Shown: positions 27,459 through 36,725, counted from the stretch's first letter. The stretch is 64,000 nt of DNA from Microbacterium suaedae (GCF_003254645.1 NZ_PNFD01000001.1:310001-374000), one strand, 5' to 3'. The notes: a model not told the origin generated them from the letters alone. A program made the numbers and translations.

Positions 27459-29131
27459 GCGTCCTCCTCGCTCGTCTTCCGGACGACGAGCGTCTCGGTC
27501 TCCGGGCCGTTTCCTGCCCGCAGATCGCCCGGAGTCAGCTCATCGGCGGGCTCGACGGTGATCGGCGCGACAACCTCCGCGCCCTCACCGCGGGGCAGCG
27601 TGACGACGAAGTGCGTTCCCCGCCCGAGATGCGACCAGACATCGATCGTGCCGCCGTGCAGCGTCGCGTCGCCGAGCGCGATCGACAGACCGAGACCCGT
27701 CCCGCCCAGCGTGCGCTTGCGCGACGGATCCGCACGCCAGAAGCGGTCGAAGACGCGCGAGACGTGCTCGGCCCGCATGCCGAGGCCGTGGTCCCGGACG
27801 CCGACCGCGACGGCGGTCTCGTTCTGCGCGACCGTCACCTCGACCGGTCTCTTCTCCCCGTGTTCGATCGCGTTGCCCACGAGGTTGCGCAGGATCCGAC
27901 GCACTCGGCGCGGATCCATCGACGCGACGTCGTCGCCGTCGGCACCGCGGAATCTCACCTCCGTGTCGTGCTGCCAGGCGATCTGCCGCATCGACTCGCA
28001 CACGCCCTCAACGACATCGCTCAGGCTGACTTCCTCGAGCTCAAGGTGCACGGATCCCGCATCGTGTCGGCTGATCTCGAGCAGATCGGTCAGCAGCTGT
28101 TCGAAGCGCGCGACCTGGTCGTAGAGAAGCTCGGCAGATCGCGCGGTGACGGGATCGAACGACTCACGGTCGCCGTGCAGCACCCCGGCGGCGAGACGGA
28201 TCGTCGTCAGCGGGGTGCGCAGCTCATGCGACACGTCCGAGACGAACCGCTGCTGCACGAGCGAGAGCTCCGCGAGCTCGCGGATCTGCGACTCGATCGA
28301 GTCGGCCATCTGGTTGAACGATCGTGCGAGCGTCGCGAGCTCGTCCTCACCTCTCGGCTCGAGGCGCGCCGCCAGATCCCCCGACGCGAACCTCGCGCTC
28401 GTGCGAGAGACATCGACGATCGGGGCCGTGACCGAACGCATCACAAGCCACATGATGCCCGCGACGATGACGATGAGCGACAGTCCGGCGATCCACAGCG
28501 TGATCTGCACGTACGCAAGGGTGCGGGCGACGTCGGAGAGCGGGTAGGCGAGATAGACCTCGTAGACGCCGACGCTGGGCAGGTCGAGCTGCCGCCCCAC
28601 GACGATCGCGGGTACGGGCGCTCCCGAGTCAGACGGGAGGGCGATCGACTGCCACCACTGGTTCTCGGGGCGCGCACGCACCTGCTCCCGCAGGCCCTCC
28701 GAGAGCATCGACTCCTCGAAGACCGTGTTCTTGAGCATGAAGGCCGCGGGAACGTCGTCGGGCGATTGCTCGGCGATCGGCATGCCGACGATGAGGTCGG
28801 TCGTCGCCGCGGTCGCAAGGTCGCCGAGCATGTCGTTGCGAAGCGCCTGGATCGCGGCGCGGTCGGTCGCGGCCGGCTCGGCGGCGGCCGACGCCTGTGC
28901 GAAATCGACCGCGCGATTGGTCTCCTCGAGAACCTGCTCGCGGCGCGAGTCGAAGAGGTCCGACTGAATCGCGAGCGCCACCCAGGCCATCGCGATCAGG
29001 ATCGCGACCGTCGTCGCGACAGTCGTGATGAGAGTCGCCCGAAAGCGCAGAGACCCCTTCCACGCCACGAGCGGACGGCGCCGGATCCGACGCGCGATCG
29101 CGGCGAGCGGGGTCATCCGCGCCTCGGACAT
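27455..29131 (-). CDS. mtrB: MtrB sensor histidine kinase
   Basis: A 558-residue membrane kinase: TM1 at about 31-57, an extracytoplasmic sensor of about 150 residues, TM2 at about 209-231, a HAMP linker to about 285, the HisKA box FVSDVSHELRTPL with phospho-His302, then HATPase_c (RILRNLVGNAIEHG, VRDHGLGM, LGGTGLGLSIA). It controls MtrA, which governs cell division, wall metabolism and osmotic response in Actinobacteria. It lies 7 nt after mtrA and overlaps lpqB. Confidence 0.95.
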   Translation of the reverse strand: MSEARMTPLAAIARRIRRRPLVAWKGSLRFRATLITTVATTVAILIAMAWVALAIQSDLFDSRREQVLEETNRAVDFAQASAAAEPAATDRAAIQALRNDMLGDLATAATTDLIVGMPIAEQSPDDVPAAFMLKNTVFEESMLSEGLREQVRARPENQWWQSIALPSDSGAPVPAIVVGRQLDLPSVGVYEVYLAYPLSDVARTLAYVQITLWIAGLSLIVIVAGIMWLVMRSVTAPIVDVSRTSARFASGDLAARLEPRGEDELATLARSFNQMADSIESQIRELAELSLVQQRFVSDVSHELRTPLTTIRLAAGVLHGDRESFDPVTARSAELLYDQVARFEQLLTDLLEISRHDAGSVHLELEEVSLSDVVEGVCESMRQIAWQHDTEVRFRGADGDDVASMDPRRVRRILRNLVGNAIEHGEKRPVEVTVAQNETAVAVGVRDHGLGMRAEHVSRVFDRFWRADPSRKRTLGGTGLGLSIALGDATLHGGTIDVWSHLGRGTHFVVTLPRGEGAEVVAPITVEPADELTPGDLRAGNGPETETLVVRKTSEEDA

Positions 29132-29138
29132 CGGAGAG

Positions 29139-29819
29139 TCAGGAACTGGCGCCGGCGCGATACCCCACGCCGCGCACCGTCATGACGATGCGCGGGTTGT
29201 CGGGGTCGAGCTCGATCTTCGAGCGCAGTCGCTGCACGTGCACGTTCACAAGGCGCGTATCCGCCTTGTAGTGGTAGCCCCACACCTGCTCGAGCAGCTG
29301 CTCGCGCGTGAACACCTGCTGCGGCTTCGAGGCAAGGGCGACGAGCAGCTCGAACTCGAGCGGTGTGAGCGAGATGAGCTCGTCGCCGCGACGAACCTCG
29401 TGCGCGGAGACGTCGATCGACACATCGCCGACACGCAGCGCCTCGCCCTCCTCTGGCAGGGTAGGGCGCAGCCGCGTGCGGATCCGCGCGACGAGCTCCT
29501 TCGGGTTGAAGGGCTTGACGATGTAGTCGTCGGCGCCGGCTTCGAGCCCCGAGACAACGTCGGTCGTATCGGAGCGGGCCGTGAGCATGATGATCGGCAC
29601 GCCCGATTCGGCGCGGATCTCGCGGCAGATCTCGATGCCGTCCTTGCCCGGAAGCATGAGATCGAGCAGCACGAGATCGGGCTTCTCGGCTCGCCACACG
29701 TCGAGCGCCGCCTCACCATCCGCGCAGAAGGCGGCTCCGAAGCCATCGCTCTTCAGCACGATGCCGATCATCTCGGCGAGTGCGGTGTCGTCGTCGACCA
29801 CGAGAATGTGACCAGTCAT
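29139..29819 (-). CDS. mtrA: MtrA response regulator
   Basis: A 226-residue OmpR-type regulator. The receiver domain has acidic residues D9, D10 and D11, phosphoacceptor D53 (LVLLDLMLPGKDG), a switch Thr in MLTARSD and K in VKPFNPKELVAR. The winged helix at about 135-222 carries LTPLEFELLVALASKPQQVFTREQLLEQVWGY and RLRSKIE. Identity to mycobacterial and Streptomyces MtrA looks high throughout. TAGGCT lies 8 nt before the ATG, giving an almost leaderless transcript. Confidence 0.96.
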   Translation of the reverse strand: MTGHILVVDDDTALAEMIGIVLKSDGFGAAFCADGEAALDVWRAEKPDLVLLDLMLPGKDGIEICREIRAESGVPIIMLTARSDTTDVVSGLEAGADDYIVKPFNPKELVARIRTRLRPTLPEEGEALRVGDVSIDVSAHEVRRGDELISLTPLEFELLVALASKPQQVFTREQLLEQVWGYHYKADTRLVNVHVQRLRSKIELDPDNPRIVMTVRGVGYRAGASS

Positions 29820-29827
29820 GGGTCAAC

Positions 29828-29833
29828 AGCCTA
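29828..29833 (-). promoter_or_regulatory. Near-leaderless -10 element of mtrA
   Basis: TAGGCT on the minus strand, 8 nt before the ATG at 29819. Confidence 0.5.
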
Positions 29834-29919
29834 ATCGGCGAGGCGCCGGATTGGCGCTCCGACACCGCCTGCGCCGAGTGTCACCGCGATGTGGAACGAT
29901 GGGCACGGGAGGAGACAAA

Positions 29920-31134
29920 GTGACTGATCGCACGTTCCCGGGGTGGACCCCCGCGCCGCGTCAGGGGCTCGTCCCCCTGTATCCATACGGCTTCGGAACG
30001 ATCCTCGGGAAGGCGTTTGCCGTCCTCAAGGGGAATCCGAAAGTTCTGCTTCTCTTCGTCGTCGGCGTGCAGACGCTCGCGATGACGATCTACCTCGTCG
30101 CGATCGGCGGCATCAGCTTCGCGGTGTTCTCGCGCGCTGAGACCGTTCCCGAGACCTCGCCCGAATTCGACCAGCTGATGTGGGGATCGGGCGCGATCGT
30201 GCTCATCTCCTCGCTCGTTCTCGCCCTCGGGCTGGTGGCGGTCACCACGATCGCGCAGGGCGTCGTCGTGGCAGAGGTCGCGCACGCCTCACTCTCTGAG
30301 AAGGCCTCGCTGGGGCGGCTCTGGCGCCGCGTGGGGCCCGCCTTCTGGCCGCTCGTCGGCTACTCGCTGCTCATCGGACTCATGACGATGCTCGCGATGG
30401 CGGCGCTCGCCGCCCCGCTCGTCTTCTTCGCGCTCCTCGATACGACGAGCGGATGGATCTTGTTCGTGTTCGGGCTCCTCATCGCCCTGCTGGGCGGCCT
30501 CGTCCTGGCCGCGTGGCTCGGGACCAAGCTGTTCCTCGCGCCGTCGACGATCGTGCTCGAGCGCGTCGGCCCGTTCCGCGCCATCCGGCGCTCGTGGCAG
30601 CTGACACGCGGGCGGTTCTGGCCGACGTTCGGCGTCGTGGCGCTTCTTTACGTCATCACGAACGTCGCCTCGAGCATCGTCTCGGGCGTCTTCTCGCTGG
30701 TGACTCCTCTCATCACAGGGACGCTCATCCCGCTCGGCATGGGCGCACCGACGGCGGGCGCCGCCACGACGCTCAGCATCGTCGTCCTCGTGCTGACATC
30801 GATCATCTCGTTCGCGATCGCCGCGATCATGACGATCGTGCTGTCGGCAGGCGGCGCCCTCACCTACATCGACGCCCGTATGCGCGACGAGGGCATCGAT
30901 CTGCGTATGCGCCGCTACGTCGACGCCGGAGGCAACGAAGACGATCCCTACACCTTCGTGCCTGGGGCCGGACCGTCGCCGTTCGCCGCCCCCGCTCCTG
31001 GATACGGCGCGCCGACGCCCGGATACGCGCCCCCGCCGGCCGCGTCGCCCCACACACCGCTCCCCGGCCCCGTCCCGCCGACCCCGTCGCCCGAGCGCCC
31101 TGCCTCACCGCAGCCGCCGGCCCCGCCCGTATGA
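29920..31134 (+). CDS. Multipass membrane protein (glycerophosphoryl diester phosphodiesterase membrane-domain type)
   Basis: A 404-residue protein with about seven hydrophobic helices between residues 35 and 320 and a Pro/Ala-rich cytoplasmic tail of about 80 residues. The VPLYPYGFGTILGKAFAVLKGNP start and VLERVGPFRAIRRSWQLTRGRFW motif are typical of actinobacterial proteins annotated as glycerophosphoryl diester phosphodiesterase membrane domain; no catalytic part is present. The GTG at 29920 was chosen because GGGAGGAGA lies 4 nt upstream. An in-frame ATG at 29899 would place that ribosome site inside the gene. It opens a five-gene operon with DUF4129, DUF4350, MoxR and DUF58 proteins. Confidence 0.85.
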   Translation: MTDRTFPGWTPAPRQGLVPLYPYGFGTILGKAFAVLKGNPKVLLLFVVGVQTLAMTIYLVAIGGISFAVFSRAETVPETSPEFDQLMWGSGAIVLISSLVLALGLVAVTTIAQGVVVAEVAHASLSEKASLGRLWRRVGPAFWPLVGYSLLIGLMTMLAMAALAAPLVFFALLDTTSGWILFVFGLLIALLGGLVLAAWLGTKLFLAPSTIVLERVGPFRAIRRSWQLTRGRFWPTFGVVALLYVITNVASSIVSGVFSLVTPLITGTLIPLGMGAPTAGAATTLSIVVLVLTSIISFAIAAIMTIVLSAGGALTYIDARMRDEGIDLRMRRYVDAGGNEDDPYTFVPGAGPSPFAAPAPGYGAPTPGYAPPPAASPHTPLPGPVPPTPSPERPASPQPPAPPV

Positions 31135-31784
31135 TCACGCGGCCGACCGCCGTGCTCCCGGACCGCGATGAGGCGCGCGAATGGGCCGAGCGTGAGCTCG
31201 ACAAGGCCGTCTACCGGGAAGCAGAGCCCACGCTGTTCGACCGCGTCGCGCAGCAGATCGGCGAGTTCTTCCAGTCGCTCTTCAATCCTCAGCTCGGCGG
31301 CGCCGCGTGGAGCCCCGTGTGGACGGCGATCATCGTCGCCGTCCTCGTCGGCGCCATCGTCGTCGCGTTCGTGATCTGGGGGATGCCCCGCGGTGAGGGC
31401 CGCACACGCTCGCGCTCCTCCGCCAGACTGTTCGACGCGGATGAGCGGACGGCTGCCGAACTTCGGCAGGCCGCCTCCGCCGCCCGGGGCCGCGAGGACT
31501 GGGAAGAGGCGATCGTCCTCCGCTATCGCGCAATCGCCCGCGGGCTTGATGAACGCGGAATCCTGCACGGCCCGCCCGGCATGACGGCGCGAACGTTCTC
31601 GCGTGTCGCCGCCGAGTACTTCCCGCCGCACGCCGCGGAGCTCCGGTCGGCCGCAGACGCCTTCGACGACGTGCGCTACCTCCGGGAGCCCGGATCCGCC
31701 GAGGCGGCGGAGCGCGTCGCCGCCCTCGATGATGCCGTCGCGGGAGCTCGTCCCGCGAAGGCCCCCGAGGCGGCGTTCGCATGA
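31131..31784 (+). CDS. DUF4129 membrane protein
   Basis: A 217-residue protein: a soluble start (about 1-60), one transmembrane helix (about 62-85, VWTAIIVAVLVGAIVVAFVIW), then the cytoplasmic DUF4129 domain with WEEAIVLRYRAIARGLDERGI and MTARTFSRVAAEYFP followed by FDDVRYLREPGS. Such domains accompany MoxR/DUF58 systems and some transglutaminase-like proteins. The ATG overlaps the preceding stop (ATGA at 31131-31134) and the stop overlaps the DUF4350 start. Confidence 0.9.
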   Translation: MITRPTAVLPDRDEAREWAERELDKAVYREAEPTLFDRVAQQIGEFFQSLFNPQLGGAAWSPVWTAIIVAVLVGAIVVAFVIWGMPRGEGRTRSRSSARLFDADERTAAELRQAASAARGREDWEEAIVLRYRAIARGLDERGILHGPPGMTARTFSRVAAEYFPPHAAELRSAADAFDDVRYLREPGSAEAAERVAALDDAVAGARPAKAPEAAFA

Positions 31785-32965
31785 GCCTGATCGCGACAAC
31801 CGAGAGCGGTGCCGCAGGGACCCGGCGAGGCACGCGCGCTCGGCGCGCATGGGGATGGGTCGCCGCCATCGCCGCCATCGTCGTCATCGGCTCGCTCCTC
31901 GCCGTGTTCGAGCGCAACTGGTCGGCACCCGACCGCTTCGGGATCGAGAGCCCCCGTTACGACGGCGCGCGCGCGATCGTCACCCTCCTGTCGGAAGAAG
32001 GCATCGCCGTAGACGCCGTGGATCGCGTGGACGATGTCCGCGACCAGATCGGATCCGACACCACGCTCGTGATCACCGACACCTCGATCCTCGACGTCGA
32101 CATCCTTCGCGAACTCGCGTCGACCGCATCACGCACCGTGATCCTGGACGCGGACTTCGCGAGCGCCGACGCGCTCTTCCCCGGCATCGGATACGGCGGC
32201 CACGGGTCCGCCGCTGTCGCGCCCGACTGTGCGATTCCTGCCGCCGTGAACGCCGGGGCGATCCGTCCCGGCACCCTGTTCTCGGTCGACGCTCCCGGTG
32301 TCGTGGGCTGCTACCCGGCACAGGACGGATTCGCCCTTCTGCAGGCCGACGTCGATGCTGACTCGACCGTCACGCTGCTCGACGGCGAGGCCGTCATCGT
32401 CAATGACGCGCTCGCAGAAGAAGGCCATGCGGCCCTCGCCCTCGCCCTCCTGGGGCAGTCGGACGAGCTCCTCTGGTACACCCCCTCGCGTTCCGATGCG
32501 GAGGCCGCCGACAGCACTCCTGTGATCGGCGATTTCGTGCCCACCTGGGTTACGCCTCTCATCGTCCTCGGCGCTTTCGCCGCCGGGGCCGCCGCCGTCT
32601 GGCGCGGCCGCAGATTCGGCCCCCTCGTCGCGGAGACCCTGCCGGTCACCGTGCGCGCGGGCGAGACGCTCGAGGGACGCGCTCGCCTCTACCGGGCGGG
32701 CGGCGATCCGACGCACGCGATGGCGGCGCTGCTCCGGGGCGCGTCGGCGCGCATGGCCGGGCGGCTCGGGCTTCCGCCCGATGCCGACGCCGAACAGCTC
32801 GCGCGCGCGATCGCCGGCGTGCTGAACCGCGATCCGCGCGACGTCTATGCCGCGCTCACCGCGACGCCGCAGGACGACGCCGCATTCGCCGACGCGGGCG
32901 CCCGCCTGCGCGAGATCGAAGATGCCCTGGAAGCCGCAGATCCCTGGGAAGGACGCTCACGATGA
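31781..32965 (+). CDS. DUF4350 membrane protein
   Basis: A 394-residue protein with one N-terminal TM (about 24-46), an extracytoplasmic Rossmann-like DUF4350 domain (about 55-240, with YDGARAIVTLLSEEGIAV at its start) and a second TM (about 250-275). The cytoplasmic helical tail ends with VYAALTATPQDDAAF. Its counterpart in the mycobacterial moxR2 cluster is Rv3691. It is coupled by 4-nt overlaps to the DUF4129 and MoxR genes. The biochemical role is unknown; with MoxR and DUF58 it may help assemble an envelope complex. Confidence 0.88.
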   Translation: MSLIATTESGAAGTRRGTRARRAWGWVAAIAAIVVIGSLLAVFERNWSAPDRFGIESPRYDGARAIVTLLSEEGIAVDAVDRVDDVRDQIGSDTTLVITDTSILDVDILRELASTASRTVILDADFASADALFPGIGYGGHGSAAVAPDCAIPAAVNAGAIRPGTLFSVDAPGVVGCYPAQDGFALLQADVDADSTVTLLDGEAVIVNDALAEEGHAALALALLGQSDELLWYTPSRSDAEAADSTPVIGDFVPTWVTPLIVLGAFAAGAAAVWRGRRFGPLVAETLPVTVRAGETLEGRARLYRAGGDPTHAMAALLRGASARMAGRLGLPPDADAEQLARAIAGVLNRDPRDVYAALTATPQDDAAFADAGARLREIEDALEAADPWEGRSR

Positions 32966-33987
32966 CCGACGCCGCACCCCTCCACCCCTCCCCGCCGACT
33001 CCTGCGCCTGCGCAGCAGCCCGCGCCGAGGCTGGATCCCGATGCCGAGCGCCTGCGACAGGCCGTCGCGCGCGTGCGCACGGAGGTGGGCAAGGCCGTCG
33101 TCGGACAGGACGGCGCCGTCAGCGGGCTGCTCATCGCCCTGCTCGCCCGCGGACACGCGCTCCTCGAGGGCGTGCCCGGCGTCGCGAAGACGCTCCTCGT
33201 GCGCAGCTTCAGCCGCGCGCTCGGCCTCGACACCAAGCGCGTGCAGTTCACGCCCGACCTCATGCCGGGCGATGTGTCGGGATCGCTCGTCTATGACGCG
33301 AAGACGGGCGAGTTCGAGTTCCGCGAAGGGCCCGTCTTCACCAACGTGCTCCTCGCCGACGAGATCAATCGCACCCCGCCGAAGACGCAGTCGGCCCTGC
33401 TCGAAGCCATGGAAGAGCGGCAGGTGTCGAGCGATGGCGTCACGCGGCCTCTGCCCGAGCCGTTCCTCGCGGCCGCAACGCAGAACCCCATCGAGCACGA
33501 GGGCACCTACACGCTGCCCGAGGCGCAGCTCGACCGCTTCCTCCTGAAGCTGTCGATCCGCGTTCCCGAGCGCGACGCCGAGATCGACGTGCTGCGCCGC
33601 CACGCCACGGGCTTCACGCCGCGCGATCTCGGCGCCGTCGAGGCCGCCGTCACGCCCGAGGAGATTCTCGAGGCGCAGCGGTCGGTCGACCGCGTGGAGG
33701 CGACCGATGACGTGCTCGCTTACATCGTCGACCTCGCCCGCGCGACTCGCGAGGCGGCCTCGGTCGCGGTCGGCGCGAGTCCGCGCGCCGCGACCGCGCT
33801 TCTCGCCGCGGCGAAGGCGTGGGCATGGCTCGGCGGCTATCCGGCGATCACCCCCGACCACGTGCAGGCCATGCTCACCCCCGTGTGGCGGCACCGCATC
33901 CAGCTGCGGCCAGACGCCGAGATCGAGGGTGTCTCGGTGGACGCCATCCTTGCCTCCGTGCTGCGCCAGACCGCCGTCCCCCGCTGA
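32962..33987 (+). CDS. MoxR-family AAA+ ATPase
   Basis: A 341-residue AAA+ chaperone of the MoxR class: a Pro-rich N-terminus, Walker A GVPGVAKT (70-77), Walker B LLADEINR (130-137), sensor 1 AATQNPIEHEGTYTLPEAQLDRF and arginine finger region, then the lid with SPRAATALLAAAKAWA. MoxR proteins help insert cofactors or mature target proteins together with VWA/DUF58 partners. The neighbouring DUF58 gene encodes such a partner. Confidence 0.95.
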   Translation: MTDAAPLHPSPPTPAPAQQPAPRLDPDAERLRQAVARVRTEVGKAVVGQDGAVSGLLIALLARGHALLEGVPGVAKTLLVRSFSRALGLDTKRVQFTPDLMPGDVSGSLVYDAKTGEFEFREGPVFTNVLLADEINRTPPKTQSALLEAMEERQVSSDGVTRPLPEPFLAAATQNPIEHEGTYTLPEAQLDRFLLKLSIRVPERDAEIDVLRRHATGFTPRDLGAVEAAVTPEEILEAQRSVDRVEATDDVLAYIVDLARATREAASVAVGASPRAATALLAAAKAWAWLGGYPAITPDHVQAMLTPVWRHRIQLRPDAEIEGVSVDAILASVLRQTAVPR

Positions 33988-33993
33988 CCGACG

Positions 33994-35304
33994 GTGTTCC
34001 TCTCTGGCCGCTTTCCGCTCCTCGTCGCCGCGGGCGTCGTGCCGATCGTGCTGCTCACGGCGGCCGGCGCGAACGCGTGGATCGTGCTCGCGGGCTGGCT
34101 TCTCTTCGTCATCGCGATCGCTGCGGTCGATGTGCTGAGCGCGCAGAACCCCGCGAGCCTGCGTATCGCCCGCGACATCCCTGCGCGCGCGAAACTCGGC
34201 GATGAGGTGCGCACGCGGGTCCAGTTCATCAACACGGGCACCCGCACGATCCGTGCGCGGGTGCGCGATGCGTGGCAGCCGACGGCCGGCGCGCCCGACG
34301 AGCGCGCACGGGTCGCGATCCCGCCGCGCGAGTCGCGAACAGTCGACGTGCCGCTCGCGCCGCGCCGACGTGGCGAGCTGCGCAGCGAGTTCGTCGCGGT
34401 GCGGATCCTCGGTCCGTTCGGGTTCGCGGGGCGCCAGAAGTCCCTCTCCTCCGTCGGCACGATCCGGATCCTGCCGCCGTTCCGCGCCCGCCGGCACCTC
34501 GCGAGCCGCGTGCAGCGCCTCCGCGAGCTCGACGGATCCACATCGCTGCAGGTGCGTGGCGAGGGCACTGAGTTCGATTCGCTTCGCGAATACGTGCGCG
34601 GCGACGACGTGCGCTCCATCGACTGGCGCGCGACGGCCCGCGCGACGACGACGATGCTGCGCACCTGGCGGCCCGAGCGAGACCGTCACGTCACGATCAT
34701 CCTCGACACGGGGCGCACCTCGGCAGCCCGCGTGGGAGACGAGACCCGCCTCGACGCGAACTTCGAAGCGGCGCTGCTGCTCGCCGCGCTCGCGAACCGG
34801 GCCGGCGACCACGTGCACCTGCTCGCCTATGACCGCGTCGTCCGCGCGCGCGTCACGGGTGTCGACGGACCGCGGCTGCTGCCCGAGATCACCGACGCTC
34901 TCGCGCCCGTCGAGGCGCAGCTGATCGACACCGACTGGGATCACGCGCTGCGCGAAGCGGGGCGCCTTGCGCGCCGCCCAAGCCTCGTCGTGATCCTCAC
35001 AGCGCAGGAGTCGCTGTCGTCGTCGCGCAACTTCCTCACGCGCCTGCAGACCCTGGCGGGCGGATCCACGACGGTCCTCGTCGGCACGGTCACCGATGCA
35101 TCGCTCGAGGGCGCGGCGCGCGAGGGCGGATCCGTCACCGACCTCTACCGCGCGGCAGCCGCAGAGGCGACGCAGCGCGACGCCGAGCTCGTCGCCCGCG
35201 CCATATCGCGCGCCGGCGCGGAGGCCCTCGCCGACACCCCCGAGAAGCTCCCGCCCCGCATCGCCGACCGCTACCTCGCACTGAAGAAGGCGGGGCGGTT
35301 GTAG
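33994..35304 (+). CDS. DUF58 domain protein
   Basis: A 436-residue protein with a GTG start 6 nt after the moxR stop. Two N-terminal membrane helices (about 5-50) are followed by a beta-rich domain, then the DUF58 core with LREYVRGDDVRSIDWRATAR and a VWA-like fold, HVTIILDTGRTSA, in place of a full MIDAS motif. It is the usual MoxR partner (Rv3693 in M. tuberculosis). The last gene of the operon; the next gene has its own promoter. Confidence 0.92.
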   Translation: MFLSGRFPLLVAAGVVPIVLLTAAGANAWIVLAGWLLFVIAIAAVDVLSAQNPASLRIARDIPARAKLGDEVRTRVQFINTGTRTIRARVRDAWQPTAGAPDERARVAIPPRESRTVDVPLAPRRRGELRSEFVAVRILGPFGFAGRQKSLSSVGTIRILPPFRARRHLASRVQRLRELDGSTSLQVRGEGTEFDSLREYVRGDDVRSIDWRATARATTTMLRTWRPERDRHVTIILDTGRTSAARVGDETRLDANFEAALLLAALANRAGDHVHLLAYDRVVRARVTGVDGPRLLPEITDALAPVEAQLIDTDWDHALREAGRLARRPSLVVILTAQESLSSSRNFLTRLQTLAGGSTTVLVGTVTDASLEGAAREGGSVTDLYRAAAAEATQRDAELVARAISRAGAEALADTPEKLPPRIADRYLALKKAGRL

Positions 35305-35346
35305 GGACCGCCCGGATCCCACAGAACCGAATCATTCAGAACAAGC

Positions 35347-35352
35347 TAGAAT
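35347..35352 (+). promoter_or_regulatory. Leaderless -10 element of the fur-type gene
   Basis: TAGAAT ends 6 nt before the ATG at 35359. The upstream stretch 35322-35352 is AT-richer than its surroundings and may hold an autoregulatory Fur-type box, but no clear palindrome is visible. Confidence 0.65.
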
Positions 35353-35358
35353 CGTGGG

Positions 35359-35793
35359 ATGACCATTCCCGCGACGCGCGAGCCGGCCGCGCCAGACATG
35401 CTGCGCCGCGCCGGCCTGCGTGTGACAGCGCAGCGCGCGGCGGTACTCGATGCGCTCTCGGGAACCCCGCACGCAGCCGTCGACGAGCTACACGAGTACG
35501 TGCAGGAGCGGATCCCGGGCATCGCCCTGCAGACCGTGCACGGCATCGTCAACGACCTCACGGCGGCGGGCATCGCGCAGCGCGTGAGCCTGCCGGGCGC
35601 GGCGAGCGCCCTCTACGAGCTCGCACGTGCCGACAACCACCACCACGTGCAGTGCGTGGTGTGCGGCCGGGTCGAAGACGTCGAGTGCGTCGTCGGCGAA
35701 GCCCCGTGCCTTGCGCCGTCACAGACCCACGACATGCGCATCCTCGAGGCTGCGATCACCTTCCGCGGGGTCTGCTCGAGCTGCGACAGCTGA
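35359..35793 (+). CDS. Fur/PerR-family metalloregulator
   Basis: A 144-residue Fur-family repressor. The winged helix (about 14-85) has LRVTAQRAAVLDAL and ALQTVHGIVNDLTAAGI. The dimerisation domain has the DNHHHVQC metal-binding segment (about 92-99), zinc-site pairs C99-x2-C102 and C139-x2-C142, and ARADNHHH. It resembles FurA, the peroxide-type regulator usually placed beside a catalase, but no catalase or oxidant-defence gene follows here; 524 bp without a recognisable gene comes next. ATG at 35359 is supported by TAGAAT 6 nt upstream. Confidence 0.92.
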   Translation: MTIPATREPAAPDMLRRAGLRVTAQRAAVLDALSGTPHAAVDELHEYVQERIPGIALQTVHGIVNDLTAAGIAQRVSLPGAASALYELARADNHHHVQCVVCGRVEDVECVVGEAPCLAPSQTHDMRILEAAITFRGVCSSCDS

Positions 35794-36317
35794 GGCGCGT
35801 CCCGGCGCGAGGCGACATCGTCGAGGAAGCGACTTCCGCACGCGGATCGGCCTTATGTCGGCGAATCCGCCTCATCTCGGAACAGGATCGCCTGGAGGAT
35901 CAGTGAATCACGGGTGACACACGCCGGCTCTCGATCGTGGGGTGGATCAGGCCGTCTATTGTCGTCCGTTCGTGGAGGGTCGCCCGCTTGAGGGAAAGGG
36001 TGTCGCCGGCCAGGATGTACTTCTGCATCGCGATGCTGTCGAGATAGCCGGCCGCCGTCTGGGCAGGGGTGTGGCGTCGTCCCCGGTCGTGACGGCGGCG
36101 CGATCCACCTTCGCCGGACGCCTCCGAGATCTCGACGGCCGACGATTCGAAGGGCTCGCCGCCATCGGTCGCCACCGGGACGGCCCCGGCCTCGACCGTG
36201 CAATCCTGCACGTCGCGGATCTCGGCGCGCACGCCGTCCACCGACGGCGACCCGCCGACCGGAGAGGGTTGCTCACCGTCACCCGGCGCACCGTCCGCCC
36301 CGTGTGCCCCCTCCCAC
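35794..36317. other. 524-bp stretch without a recognised gene
   Basis: Between the fur-type gene and the DUF2975/HTH operon. Composition is ordinary. The best reading frame is the minus-strand one described separately at 35900-36241. No repeat, tRNA, clear hairpin or plus-strand gene was seen. It may hold decayed coding sequence, possibly a lost oxidant-defence partner of the regulator. Confidence 0.5.
35900..36241 (-). CDS. Doubtful small ORF, unknown
   Basis: A possible 113-residue protein, co-directional with the DUF2975/HTH/membrane operon and 76 nt beyond its last stop. The N-terminal half is acidic and Gly/Glu-rich. A run of Arg/His follows (SRRRHDRGRRH), and the C-terminal 50 residues look protein-like (AAGYLDSIAMQKYILAGD). 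The frame stays open upstream to the previous gene, so the start is uncertain. No family was recognised, and it may be spurious or a gene remnant. Confidence 0.25.
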   Translation of the reverse strand: MDGVRAEIRDVQDCTVEAGAVPVATDGGEPFESSAVEISEASGEGGSRRRHDRGRRHTPAQTAAGYLDSIAMQKYILAGDTLSLKRATLHERTTIDGLIHPTIESRRVSPVIH

Positions 36318-36725
36318 CTACTCCGCCTGCTCGTAGCGCTGGAACGTGTCCTCGGCGATCGTAGCGGCGAGGTTCATGCCGTATACCGAGAGCGCCGACG
36401 ATCCGATCAGCGCGGCGGCCGCCATGAGCGTGACCGCGGCGCCGGTGAGGGACCACGCGAGGTTGCGAAGCAGCGCCGCGAAGACGAGGACCGAGACGCC
36501 GATGAGGAGCAGGATCCCGCCGCCGACCATCATCTGCATGTGCTCATGCGCCGTCTGTGCGACGAGGTCCACCGCGCGCGAAGGAGTGAGCGCGCCCGGC
36601 TCTCGGTACCCGCCGGACAGCATCGATCCGAGCACGACGACGCTGCACGCGAGCAACGCCGCGACGAGCACGCACGCGATCGCCACGCCCGACGCGACGC
36701 GCCGGGTCACGGCTCCCCGCGTCAC
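36318..36725 (-). CDS. Small membrane protein of the DUF2975/HTH operon
   Basis: A 135-residue protein with three hydrophobic segments at about 9-33, 66-86 and 92-117, joined by a short His/Met-containing loop (AHEHMQMMVGG). No known motif was recognised. The GTG at 36725 was chosen because it overlaps the HTH gene stop (GTGA), giving translational coupling. It is the third gene of an operon with DUF2975 and HTH genes, so it is probably co-regulated with them. Function unknown. Confidence 0.72.
   Translation of the reverse strand: MTRGAVTRRVASGVAIACVLVAALLACSVVVLGSMLSGGYREPGALTPSRAVDLVAQTAHEHMQMMVGGGILLLIGVSVLVFAALLRNLAWSLTGAAVTLMAAAALIGSSALSVYGMNLAATIAEDTFQRYEQAE

Noticed and set aside
32845..35322. 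An 825-codon minus-strand frame opposite MoxR and DUF58
   Set aside because: Antisense shadow of recognisable family members; no start context or motif.
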